A stretch of DNA of 10,044 nucleotides from Dictyocoela muelleri (lineage: Eukaryota > Microsporidia). Location: positions 1 to 10,044 of the forward strand of contig SDVU01000862.1 in the NCBI GenBank assembly GCA_016256075.1, given 5' to 3'. The notes below the pieces were generated by a model. The model was not told the origin of the DNA and made no database searches. It saw only the letters and a program-made list of their open reading frames with translations. This document shows, piece after piece, positions 1 through 8,800 of this stretch (positions within the stretch are counted from its first letter, which is position 1; each line of letters begins with the position of its first letter). A program made the translations under genes and the position numbers.

Positions 1-205
1 ATGATTCATAAAATAATCATAAGTTCTAAATGCATAAATTTGGAATGATCTATCAAAAGAAATCCATTATGGTAAAATTATTTAAACTGCCCATGTTAAA
101 GTTTAATATGGCGATTTGTGTAGATAAATTAAAAGAAGTTTAGAATAAAAAAAATTAAACAAGTTCATTTTTATTATTATATATATTTATTAATTATAAT
201 TTTTG
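1..205. other. Non-coding A+T-rich stretch
   Basis: No reading frame of useful length, RNA gene or clear repeat was found apart from A+T runs such as 170-200. Confidence 0.6.
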
Positions 206-276
206 GGTACTTTAGTGTAGTGGTTTGTAACATTTGTATTAAATTTGACTATCTGGGTTCGAGTCTCGCTGATGCA
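206..276 (+). pseudogene. Degenerate tRNA-like sequence
   Basis: An A box (TAGTGTAGTGG, 213-223) and a B box (GGTTCGAGTCT, 256-266) match the RNA polymerase III consensus and lie 43 bases apart, the spacing within a tRNA. A D stem of four pairs (215-218 with 230-233) and a T stem of four of five pairs (253-257 with 265-269, loop TTCGAGT) can form. The acceptor stem has only about four of seven pairs, the anticodon stem is poor, and T33 is missing. It is a worn tRNA copy or the head of a tRNA-derived SINE rather than a working tRNA. Confidence 0.4.
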
Positions 277-363
277 AAAATTATTAGAAAATTATTAGAA
301 AATAAATAAAATTTAAAAACTAAAAAATATAAGAAAATTCAGAAATGTCGCGAGTAGTACGCA

Positions 364-386
364 TGTCGCGCGCTGCGCGCTCGACA
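364..386. repeat. GC-rich hairpin followed by T runs
   Basis: TGTCG (364-368) pairs with CGACA (382-386) and GCGC (370-373) with GCGC (377-380), with one mismatch and a three-base loop. Runs of T follow from about 394, giving the look of an intrinsic terminator, although in a eukaryotic genome such a function would be unusual. It is the most CG-dense spot in the window. Confidence 0.6.
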
Positions 387-699
387 ACATATATTTTTTT
401 ATTTTTTTAAACAATATTCTGATATTTACAATTTTTAAACAATATTGTCGCTATTACACACCAGTCACCTAAGGGTTAAAAAGAAGGGCTAAATTTTTTT
501 AATTGATAAAAACCAAGTTGTGCTCTACAAGTAGGAAAGCGAAATTTTTAATTATTTAAATCTTGATTTTCTAATAGAAATTTAAAAAATTTGATATTTA
601 TAAAATTAAATTTTAAGCTTTATGTTTTATTTGAATATTATTCAAAATAATCGATAGATGCTATTTAGTCTATTATTATAAATCATTTTTAAAAAAAAC

Positions 700-1043
700 T
701 TGGCTCTAAAACGGTTTAGCATCCACCCGTTCAAAAAAGGAAATCGTCATTCAGAGGAGTAGAGAATATGATTCTTAATAAAAATAAACTCGAAATGAAA
801 AGAAAAACTTATTATATATAATTATTAATGTAAGCTTTGACAGATCTTAATTTAGTAAAAATGCTGCAAAGCCGTATTTTTACTAAATTAAGATCTGTCA
901 GAGCTTATATTAGTAATTATATATATATATATAAGTTTTCCTTTTCTTTTCGAGTTTATTTTAATTAAGAATCATATTCTCTACTACTCTGAATGACGAT
1001 TTCCTATTTTGAACGGGTGGATGCTAACCCGTTGTAGAACCAA
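700..1043. mobile_element. 344-bp fold-back (MITE-like) element
   Basis: The left arm (700-862) and right arm (876-1043) are inverted copies of each other with a few mismatches and small indels, separated by a 13-base loop (863-875). Outer ends read TTGGCTCTAAAACGG on the left and CCGTTGTAGAACCAA on the right; both arms contain the GCATCCACCCGTTC block. The innermost 24 bp of stem, ending at the loop, are perfect. There is no coding content. Clear target-site duplications could not be found, so the family is open; a Merlin-, Mutator- or hAT-type non-autonomous element is possible. Confidence 0.85.
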
Positions 1044-1127
1044 AAAATTTATATTAACCCATAGCTTTATTTTATAAAAATTTAATTCATTTTTTAAAAT
1101 TATTATAAAATTTTAAAAAAAACTTTT

Positions 1128-1205
1128 CCTACACAGTATTCGCCCAACTGGGTGTTTAACAGTAAAAAAATCTGCCTTCGTTTTTAACCTCTGAGCTACT
1201 ATAGT
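1128..1205 (-). pseudogene. Second tRNA-like sequence, weak
   Basis: On the minus strand TAGCTCAGAGGTTA (from 1198 downward) is an almost ideal A box and D-arm start. The preceding ACTATAG can form five pairs with CTGTG near the 3' end, and an arm GGCAG/CTGTT encloses a T-rich loop. The expected B box is represented only by TGGGCGAATAC, a poor match, and no D stem closes. It is a relic at best. A 7-bp hairpin (1209-1236) lies just outside it. Confidence 0.25.
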
Positions 1206-1208
1206 GTA

Positions 1209-1236
1209 GTTGCTTCGAAAAATTATTCAAAGCAAC
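1209..1236. repeat. Small hairpin beside the tRNA-like relic
   Basis: GTTGCTT (1209-1215) and AAGCAAC (1230-1236) form a perfect 7-bp stem around a 14-base A+T-rich loop. Function unknown. Confidence 0.4.
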
Positions 1237-1623
1237 CTATTTCCTCGAGTTTTGATTTTTGTATTTATTCGTTTTTTTTCAAAAAATGTCTAGCTAAATT
1301 TTAAAAAAATTTCTTCAAGTTTTTCATTATTTTTATATTTATTCATTAGTGTTCATTTTTTTGAGATTTTTTCACGACGTATATTTTCGACCAAGATGTA
1401 ATTATGATAAAATATTAATAAAACACTAGTACTATTTCTAAGGTCATAGAAAAAATAAGAAATCACATGTAGATTGACAATTTATAGCAAAGTATATGCA
1501 ACTAAAGAAATAATTCAAGATTGAAACAACTCAATAATTATAGAATCACGACACATATTTTTTTGCATAAAATATTGATCGATCATATTTTAGACAAAAA
1601 ATCAATCATTAGGATAAGTGTTT

Positions 1624-1671
1624 CTCAAAGAGCCCATACGGGTCCCTTTGAGTCTCTCGGATTCTTCCGAG
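1624..1671. repeat. Two tandem hairpins in a GC-richer island
   Basis: CTCAAAG (1624-1630) pairs with CTTTGAG (1646-1652) around an inner GCCC/GGGT stem. It is followed at once by CTCGGA/TCCGAG (1656-1661 and 1666-1671) with a four-base loop. GAGTCTCT also occurs on each side of the second hairpin. The island is distinctly less A+T-rich than the flanks and might be a structured piece of an unidentified repeat. Confidence 0.45.
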
Positions 1672-1865
1672 TCTCTAGTTCATTTTAAGTTTAGGGTGTC
1701 TCTTAAAAATTATTTTTTATGATAATGCATTTTCTCCTAGGTTTCAGCAAATGTATTTAATAAAATATCACATCAAAATTATGTAGTTTATATTTAATAA
1801 ATTTATTTTATTTTATTTTTTTATGTTACAGAAAATCATTAAACTTAATTCTAAATAAACATAGA

Positions 1866-1983
1866 ATTTTTGTAGTTTAGAGTAATTTTACATTTTATTC
1901 AAATATTTTCGCTTCGTTATGCCCCTGCTTAAAAAAATATTTTCGAAACAGTAAAATAAGTCTAACACTACAAAATTAAAAAA
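1866..1983. repeat. Imperfect inverted repeat
   Basis: The left arm (about 1866-1894, TTTTTGTAGTTTAGAG) and right arm (about 1950-1983, CTAACACTACAAAATT) are complementary with a few mismatches and gaps. The spacer contains AAATATTTTCG twice. It could be another worn fold-back element, or chance in A+T-rich DNA. Confidence 0.3.
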
Positions 1984-2254
1984 ACGAATCTGCATTTTTA
2001 AAATATGACAAACTAGAATGAAAATGTTATTTTATTTTATTCGATTTTATTTTGCCCGAATATAATGACGCTACAAAAAAATATAAATATATAGAATATA
2101 GTGCCCTAGATATAACACCATACCATTTCCACCAGATGAAACGTTACCACTGAGTATGTTTTTAACAAAATATATCTAAACTAGTTTATGAACCCGTCAA
2201 AAAAAGTTCATTTTGACAATGGTTTATCCTGATTTAAAAGGAATAAATGTCGCG

Positions 2255-2382
2255 GGCTTATGGTGTACCAGGCTTATGGTGTACCAGGCTTATGATGTAC
2301 CAGGCTTATGGTGTACCAGGCTTATGGTGTACCAGGCTTATGGTGTACCAGGCTTATGGTGTACCAGGCTTATGGTGTTCCA
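2255..2382. repeat. Minisatellite, eight units of 16 bp
   Basis: The unit GGCTTATGGTGTACCA is repeated eight times without a gap. Only the third unit (GATGTACCA) and the eighth (GTGTTCCA) show a base change, so the array is young or kept uniform. Because 16 is not a multiple of three, every plus-strand frame reads the same 16-residue cycle (GLWCTRLMVYQAYGVP) and has no stop, which creates a spurious open frame of 76 codons at 2213-2443. Every minus-strand frame meets TAA. Confidence 0.95.
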
Positions 2383-2620
2383 TTTTTTTATTTTTTTTTT
2401 ATTAAAATTAAAATTGATTAATAATGTTAATATTCTTTTTTAAAAAAAACTTTAATGATAGAGGTGTTTGTATTTTTTTTAATAAAAAAAATAAAAACCA
2501 CTTATTATAAATTAATTATTTAAAAATGACAAATCTATTAAAGGAATGTAAATAAATTTAATTTCTGGTTGATCAATAGCTTGCAATGAAGCCAAGTTAT
2601 TTTCATGATAAATCTCTTTA
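2383..2620. other. Non-coding A+T-rich stretch
   Basis: Long T and A runs follow the minisatellite (2382-2400 and 2470-2495). No gene or element is recognisable. Confidence 0.5.
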
Positions 2621-2705
2621 TATTACATGCTGACAAGATCCATAGCTGCCAACCCGAAGAGCTGTCTCCTACCTTGGATCTGCGACCTTTGGTTCTTGGT
2701 GTTAC
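2621..2705. repeat. Dispersed repeat, copy 1
   Basis: This stretch, starting TATTACATGCTGACAAGATCC, is about 85% identical over some 85 bases, without gaps, to 9956-10040. Both copies are richer in G+C than their surroundings. In the plus strand both contain an in-frame TAG, then an open stretch starting LPTRR and containing TFGSWC. In copy 1 that stretch stays open to a TAA at 2865-2867 (about 73 codons, no known family). I cannot tell whether it is the end of a transposon gene or simply a non-coding repeat. Confidence 0.65.
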
Positions 2706-2867
2706 TATAATATGTCACTTCCTAAGCTACCCAGAAGCACAGCTGTTTACGCGATTTTTGTTTTATCAATGACTCGGCAGGATATAGGCAATTATAGACT
2801 TTTCATGAATTTTTATTTTTCACTACTTTTTGCCGAGATGCGTCGCCGCACTCATCTCCACACCTAA
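2646..2867 (+). other. Short open stretch overlapping dispersed repeat copy 1
   Basis: The frame has no stop for about 73 codons between the TAG at 2643-2645 and the TAA at 2865-2867; its first internal ATG is at 2712. Base composition is clearly less A+T-rich than the neighbourhood, which suggests foreign or once-coding DNA. The peptide (LPTRRAVSYLGSATFGSWC at its start, MRRRTHLHT at its end) matches no family I recognise. It may be the tail of a decayed transposon gene or chance. Confidence 0.25.
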
Positions 2868-2957
2868 GAGAGCCCCTTATGCTTCTTTGTCATATTAGAA
2901 CAAGTCTTAATCAGCTATACCACACTGGAACAACTGCATATTATACTATAATTATTA

Positions 2958-3158
2958 GAGACCGAAAAAAAGACGGTTTTTGTAAAAAGACCGTCGAAAA
3001 AAAAATGTATTTGTAATAATATTTTCCCTTATAAACTATAAAACCTTCTGTGATTATTAGAATATGTGGGAATGTTCATTATTTATCTCATATTTTACAA
3101 TCAAAAAACTAAAGTTTCTAATATGTTTTTTTACAAAAACCGTCTTTTTTTCGGTCTC
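2958..3158. mobile_element. 201-bp TA-flanked MITE, Tc1/mariner-like
   Basis: Both ends carry the same 31-bp inverted repeat without a mismatch (2958-2988 and 3128-3158), beginning GAGACCGAAAAAAAGACGG. The element is flanked by TA on each side (2956-2957 and 3159-3160), the target duplication of Tc1/mariner elements. The interior is A+T-rich with no coding capacity, so it would need a transposase supplied in trans. Perfect ends suggest a fairly young insertion. It abuts the Merlin copy B relic. A looser direct repeat, TAATTAT, also flanks it, so the exact boundary could shift by a few bases. Confidence 0.8.
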
Positions 3159-3160
3159 TA

Positions 3161-3900
3161 GTAATTATATTTATGATTAACCGTGTAATGTTTAAAACCC
3201 TTTTTTTCAAGACCAATATACGCTTACCACATATCAGATACAATATCACCGCCTTTGTTTATATTTAAATCAATAAGTGGTTGAAGAGTGTCTTTATTAC
3301 GGAACTCAACTTCATAAAAAAAACAATGTTTACTTTCAACCTAGACACCTCCGAAAACCATAATGGTTTTTTAAATCTTCCTTTGTTATATTTTCTGCGA
3401 TTAAAAAGTGATTCATCTATTTGCACTTCTTTTCCAAGACCACCTATTTCTGGCTTATTAATATTTTAGTCCCTCAAAATACTAACTTAAATTTTCTTTT
3501 TATATATGTAGTATGAATTTGGCCTTATTTTCAATCCATGAATGGCTTTTTGGGTCCAATATCATAGTAGAAATAAAATAAGAAAATTTGATAAATTTAA
3601 AAAAATCAATGCGGCATCCAGAAAAATATGAGTTTTCATAAATCGATTTCTGTTCAGACATGGTCTTTTACATCTCCATTTAAAACCGCTCGAACAATTT
3701 TTCTTTTTTGATTATTTCATTAAAGTCCCACATTTTGAGCACCGAAGCTTTGTTTTAATAAATCCCCAATCCTGTAATAATGATATTCGTCGATCCTTAC
3801 GTATGCAGTATATGACTAACTCATCATCTCTCATACCATCAATGGATTTTTTTGATCTTACCATGGAGTCAGAAAAAAATAGTTTTGACGGCAAAACCAT
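3161..3900 (-). pseudogene. Merlin (IS1595-type) transposase relic, copy B
   Basis: Reading leftward from the ATG at 3900, the pieces are LLQDWGFIKTKLRCSKCG, then GFKWRCKRPC (a zinc ribbon with CxxC and CxxxC), IGGLGKEVQIDESLFNRRKY with the first catalytic Asp at 3415-3417, and VEFRNKDTLQPLIDL leading to DIVSDMW with the second Asp at 3233-3235. GLEKKGFKHYTVNHKYNY closes the recognisable part. The order is that of a complete Merlin enzyme up to the residues before the HTNxIE motif. A stop at 3712-3714, another after DMW and at least two frame changes break it. Coding similarity ends at the edge of the TA-flanked MITE, so the C-terminus with the catalytic Glu is missing or unrecognisable. It is the better-preserved copy at the first Asp (DES present). 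Confidence 0.85.
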
Positions 3901-3923
3901 TATAATAATATAAATAAAGGTCT

Positions 3924-4181
3924 AAGTATTCACTCAGAGGGAATCATGAAAAACCGATTTCATATTTGAGTTTCCTATGATGAGATGGTACTGATGTGTT
4001 ATTTAAAATATTATTTGGACTTATACATTCAGGATTTTGTTGATGAAATTGAAGATGTCATCATATATAATCCAGAATGTATAAGCCCAAATAATATTTT
4101 AAATAACACATCAGTACCATCTCATCATGGGAAACTCAAATATGATATCAGTTTTTCACGAGCCCCTCTGAGTGAATACTT
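3924..4181. repeat. 258-bp near-perfect palindrome between the Merlin relics
   Basis: The left arm starts AAGTATTCACTCAGAGGG and the right arm ends CCTCTGAGTGAATACTT. They stay complementary, with scattered mismatches and one or two indels, almost to the centre near 4052, where GATGA (4042-4046) faces TCATC (4058-4062) across about 11 bases. As single-stranded DNA or RNA it would fold into one long hairpin. It may be a fold-back MITE, or the product of an inverted duplication. No clear target-site duplication is visible outside the arms. An open frame across it (3985-4248) is a by-product and is not called as a gene. Confidence 0.85.
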
Positions 4182-4329
4182 CCGTGTGCCCCCGTTAAAT
4201 ATAGAGTGCATATTTTTATGTGTACTTACAAATTATTTGATTTTATGATTGAAAATGAAATTCTTGATCAAGTTAAATTTGTTAAAAGTGTAACTCATCA
4301 TCTTCTCCCAAGGTTTTTAAGAGAAATGG

Positions 4330-5121
4330 AAAGGAGATTATTTTATACAGATGTACCAATTATAAGTGCCAAAAACTAAAAACAATATCTAGTAGCAACT
4401 TAAAAATAACAGAGTTGGTGCATATAATATATTTTTTATTGAACGATTACAATTACAAGCAAATATCAAACTTTTTAAAGTCTCTCATGCAATCATACTT
4501 GGAATTAAAAATAAACTAAAAGTATGTTATGAAATTTTTTCTAAAAAAAGACTGATATTGTTGGGAGGGATTGGTAAAATTGTTGAAATTGACGTAACAT
4601 TATTATCAAGAAAGGGTATAATAAGATATCCCTCATCAACTGATGATAATATAAAGATACCGTGTGGATATTGGGGGCGATTGACTCAATTGATAAAACA
4701 CAGTTTTTGTTAAAAATAGTTAAAAATCGCTAATCTGAAACATTAACATCAGCTTTAGAAAACAACATCGGCGTATGTAGTAAATTGAATACCGATGGAT
4801 ACCTTTCATATCCGACAGTAGCAAAAAATCTTAGTCTTTATCATGAAATAGTGAATCATAGTGAGGGTTTTATTTCGAACTAAAGGACCTCATACAAACA
4901 ATATTGAAGGGTTCTGGTCATATTTAAAATCTTCGATGAGAAAAGAGCATAGTGTAATGCGAAAAAACATTGCTAAATGGTTTAATGAATACACCTTCAA
5001 GAGAAGGTTGGTGATGAGAGCAAATTCGGAAGAATTTTTGGTTATATTTAAAGAAATATTAAAATATTATTTTAATTATTTTTATACGTTTGTTAATTTA
5101 TTATTGATATTTTTATTCTAA
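4330..5121 (+). pseudogene. Merlin (IS1595-type) transposase relic, copy A
   Basis: Pieces in more than one frame match the Merlin/IS1016-IS1595 DDE transposase. In order they are the second half of the N-terminal zinc ribbon (YRCTNYKCQKLKTIS, near 4346), the helix that follows it (LVHIIYFLLNDYNYKQISNFL), GGIGKIVEID with the first catalytic Asp at 4591-4593, NTDGYLSYP with the second at 4794-4796, then NHSEGF and HTNNIEGFWSYLKSSMRK with the third acid (Glu) at 4906-4908, and EYTFKRR at the end. All three acidic positions survive. In-frame stops lie within it, the frame changes at least twice, and the residues after the first Asp no longer match the family. The N-terminal CxxC half and both terminal inverted repeats were not found, so the copy is dead and truncated at its 5' end. 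Confidence 0.85.
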
Positions 5122-5781
5122 AATTTGATATCATTAAGGGATTGATTTTTATAAAAATCGTTTAAAAGTAACTACCTATGTATGTGGTCAACATTCTAAA
5201 GAAGATCATATTTATATTATTTCATATGCTCATACAAATAGAGATATTTTGGGGTTCCATATGAATATACAGTGCTAAAATAGCTCGGGATTTAATGATT
5301 ATTTAAAATAAACATCATGAAATTTCCTCTTACTAAAGGCTTTTTTTCTCAATAATAAGGGTAGTGAATAACCGGTTGGTGATCCGAAAATTCTTTAAAA
5401 TAGTTTTTATTTTTAAAACCGGTATTTTGTCAAATTTTACCTAAAAAATATTCAAAAATATTTAAAATAATTTTTTTATGTCCAAGGTAGTGCTTTGATG
5501 TAGTCCGCTTTCCGAAGAAGCCCAAATTACAAATTAAAATTGATAAAAAAAAATATAATAACAAAATTTTTAAATATTGCTAAATCTTCGTAAAATCATA
5601 ATTTAACAATAATTTTAAATCTTTAAAATAAAATTTATTATAAAATTATAGATTTCTTAAATATTTAATTTGAATTGATTATCTCAAACTCGATTTGTAT
5701 ATTCTTCATGGAAAACAGAGCAAAAGCTCAAATAAAACAAGTTCATATTAATCTGAAAGAGTATATTTTTTTGATTCTATT
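5122..5781. other. Non-coding spacer between Merlin relic A and the WD40 gene
   Basis: This stretch should contain the 3' end of Merlin copy A, but no terminal inverted repeat or target duplication could be identified. No reading frame or RNA gene is supported. ACCGGT occurs at about 5373 and 5419, with A+T-rich DNA between. Confidence 0.5.
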
Positions 5782-5787
5782 TTTATT
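5782..5787 (-). terminator. AATAAA polyadenylation signal
   Basis: The minus strand carries AATAAA about 30 bases after the TGA of the WD40 gene, the usual distance for a eukaryotic poly(A) signal. In DNA this A+T-rich such a hexamer also occurs by chance, so position is the main support. Confidence 0.4.
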
Positions 5788-5800
5788 AATGATCATTAAT
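5785..5800. repeat. Perfect 16-bp palindrome behind the WD40 gene
   Basis: ATTAATGATCATTAAT equals its own reverse complement and overlaps the possible poly(A) signal 16-31 bases past the stop codon of the WD40 gene. It might aid 3'-end formation, or be chance in A+T-rich sequence. Confidence 0.45.
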
Positions 5801-5815
5801 TAGATATATGAAAAT

Positions 5816-8800
5816 TCAATTATCTTTATTTTTTCTCTTTAACCTTCTTTCTCTGACTCTCGACAAAAGCCTTTCCTTTAGATTTATTTTTCGTTTTTTA
5901 TTCAAAATTTTTTCTTTTTCAGAAGGTAGTTCTTTTTTGGTCTTTTTATTTTGAACTCTAAATAAAAGTCGTTTTTTGGATTCATTTTTCCGTTTTTTAT
6001 TTTTTAAAGTGGTAATAACTGATGAACTGCTGTCAGTAATAGTATCATCACTAGTAGTATTATCAGTAATATTAATATCGGTAATATTATCATCACTATA
6101 AGTATCACTAGTAATATTATCATCACTATAAGTATTACTAGTAATATTGTCATCACTAATAGTATCATCACTAATAGTATCATCAGTAATAGTAACATTG
6201 CTGATTGTATTATGACAATTATCATGAGAATTATTTATAGTATTATGAGAATTATTAATAGTATTATTATCATCGTTAGAATCTTTAATAGGATCATTTA
6301 TATTCGATTCAACAACAGCTGCTTTTTGTTCATTTTTATGTTTGATAATATTTTTCTGTCTATTTCTGATTTTATCTAACATTCTTTTAATCTTCGGTGA
6401 TTTTACTTTATCTTTAAATTCACCTTCTTCTGAAAAATTGTGATCTACAAATGAACTACTTTCAAAAAAAGAACTTTCATCAGATAAATTCCTTTCTTTA
6501 GTACAACATTTTATAATTGAACTACTTTCATTTTCTTCATGAACAATACTTCGTCTAATTCGTTTATTATTACTATTAAAATTTTTGTCTTTTTTATTAT
6601 GATCTAAATCTTTACTATCATCTAAATCTTTATTATGATCTAAATCTTTACTATCATCTAAATCTTTATTATCATCTAAATCTTTATTATCATTTCTTTT
6701 TTTATTTTCAATTTGCCTTCGTCTCTCTCTAATTCGATTTCTAATTCTATCAGCTATACTATTGTTATTAAGATTATAATCTTTAGTTTCACTTTCCGTA
6801 CTTATCAAATCATAATCATTAGACAAGTCAGTCACTGATTCTTCAGAATTATCACTTTTTTCTGATGATGATTCTTCAACAGGCTGAGGAATACAATATT
6901 TTTTAGTGAACGTTTTAATTGATAATGGATCGAGGTGTTGAATTGCTATTTTTTCTATTGCTGATTTTATTAATTTTCTGTTTAAATAGGGGTCAGTCCA
7001 TTTTAAATCATTTTTTATTTTTAATAAATCATCGGATTCATAACCATCTTGAACATTCGATTTATAAAGATCTTTAAAATTTAAATCATCTTTAAAATTT
7101 AAATCACCTTTAAAATTTAAATCATCTTTAAAATTTAAATCACAAATTTTTTCAATTGATTCGCTTTCTGACTCAAAATCGAAATTAAATTTCTTTTTAA
7201 ATTTCTTATTAAAATTGTTAATCGTTTTATCGTCAAAATAATTCTTGTGATCAACCCAATTTAAATTTATTTCTTTTGAAATGTTAAAAGTTCCATCTTC
7301 AGAATTTAAATTGAAATGTAAATTAGAATGAACAAAGTCAGGATAAAAAAATTGTTCGGGAGGTGTTTTTTTGTACCGTTCAAAAAATGGGTGTAATGAA
7401 AAAATGTTGATGAATCCCATTTCGTCAATTAAAACAATATTTTCACCATCTGTTGTAAAGTGACCATCTATAATTCGATTTTCAAGTTTAATTTTCTCGT
7501 CATTTAAATTGATTTGGTCATTATTTATGTTTTTTAAATATATATTTTGAAAGTCACCATCCTTGTCATACATTCTCAGCTCATCAGTAGCAACCAGAAA
7601 AAGATTTTTTTGGGGGTGAGGCTCTAAAAATGTGATTAATGACGCGTTAATGATTTTAAGCAGAACCTTATTATAAAATATTCTAATTTTGTTATCTGTA
7701 GATCCTACGACCAGGTATTGGTCGTCTTTCAAGAAGCAAAGTTTATCTGCATAATTAAAATCATCAAAATTAATTCTTATCAAGTCCTTTCGCCAATATC
7801 CTTTTAAATTTTTATTTCGTATTCGCCTGAAGTTGCCTTTAAGAGGATTTTCAGTTTCGAAAAATTCATATTGGATAATGAGATTTGATGTTGTGGCAAT
7901 TGCAAATTTTAATTTATTTTTCGTAGTGCAGATGGTGGTTACTGGACAATTTTGGGTTTCAAAAACGTAAAGATTATTTTCAATATCTCTCAGGTTGAAA
8001 GAAATTACAAACGGAAACAACCCTCCGATAAGAAGTAAATTACCACCTTCAGTGATACAAATGGCCTTAATCGAATTTATACCGCCCATATTTTCAATTA
8101 CTCGATTTTTTTCTTCTCGAAGAAGACAATTTTCATCAAATTCAACTTTTTTAATCAGACCGTTGCTTTCAATCAGCAATAATTGGTTTTTACCAATAAA
8201 TTCAACCAAGTCAACTTGATTTTCCTCTGAGATGGTGAACAAAAGATTGTTTTTCTGCAGATTGGTAACACATACTTTTCCAAAAATATCACATGAAGCT
8301 AAATACTCTTCATCGTGACTAAGACACATATCAGTAATTCCCATACTATGATTAATATAACTCTGTATTGCCATTCCGTCTCTCAAGTACCATGATTTTA
8401 TTATTCCATCTTCACCACCAGTAATGATGATCATCCCATTCCTCGTTATGTTGAATGAGTTTATGCCACTGAAATGACCTTTAACTGTGCATGACTTAAA
8501 ATAATTTTCTTTGACGATTTTATTTTTAAAATTTTTATTTTTAAAAAAATCAGAATTATTCAAAAATGATCGTAAATCACGTTGTTTGAAAAATTTTTCA
8601 AAATCACTATAACTGTTGATAAACTTGAAAGATCGGAAGTATTCAATCAAATTATCATATTTAAGAATGTTTAAAAAATTTGATAATCCTTCAATACAAT
8701 GTTCTGATTCAATTCCTAACAATCTTTTATTTTTAATAAAGTCATCGTTAATAAACTTATCCTTAAGGAATTCTTTTTTTTTAAATTCGTCATTTTCGTG

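Larger units (their letters stand above)
1240..2250. other. Gene-free stretch with weak repeats
   Basis: No coding region is supported on either strand. Besides the tandem hairpins at 1624-1671 and the imperfect inverted repeat at 1866-1983, there is a loose near-repeat of a T-rich segment around 1253-1295 and 1315-1360, and TCACGAC followed by TATTTT recurs near 1371 and 1545. None is firm enough to name an element. Confidence 0.5.

Noticed and set aside
364-400. Bacterial-type intrinsic terminator
   Set aside because: The hairpin and T runs look the part, but everything else points to a eukaryotic genome and no gene ends here.
2213-2443. 76-codon plus-strand open frame
   Set aside because: It is created by the 16-bp minisatellite, whose period keeps all plus frames free of stops; the rest is low-complexity A+T sequence.
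3281-3469. 62-codon plus-strand open frame
   Set aside because: It is the antisense of the Merlin copy B catalytic region, which is clearly coding-derived on the minus strand.
3985-4248. 87-codon plus-strand open frame
   Set aside because: It lies almost entirely across the palindrome, with no family resemblance, so it is a by-product of the repeat.
4861-5121. Separate small gene starting at the ATG-like position 4861
   Set aside because: Its peptide is the C-terminal part of the Merlin transposase (HTNNIEGFWS, EYTFKRR); the GTG/ATG start is incidental, so it is reported as part of the relic.
6004-6225. 73-codon minus-strand frame rich in Ile, Leu and Met
   Set aside because: It is an off-frame reading of the Ser/Asp/Thr repeat block of the WD40 gene; the hydrophobic look comes from the repeated triplets, not from a membrane protein.
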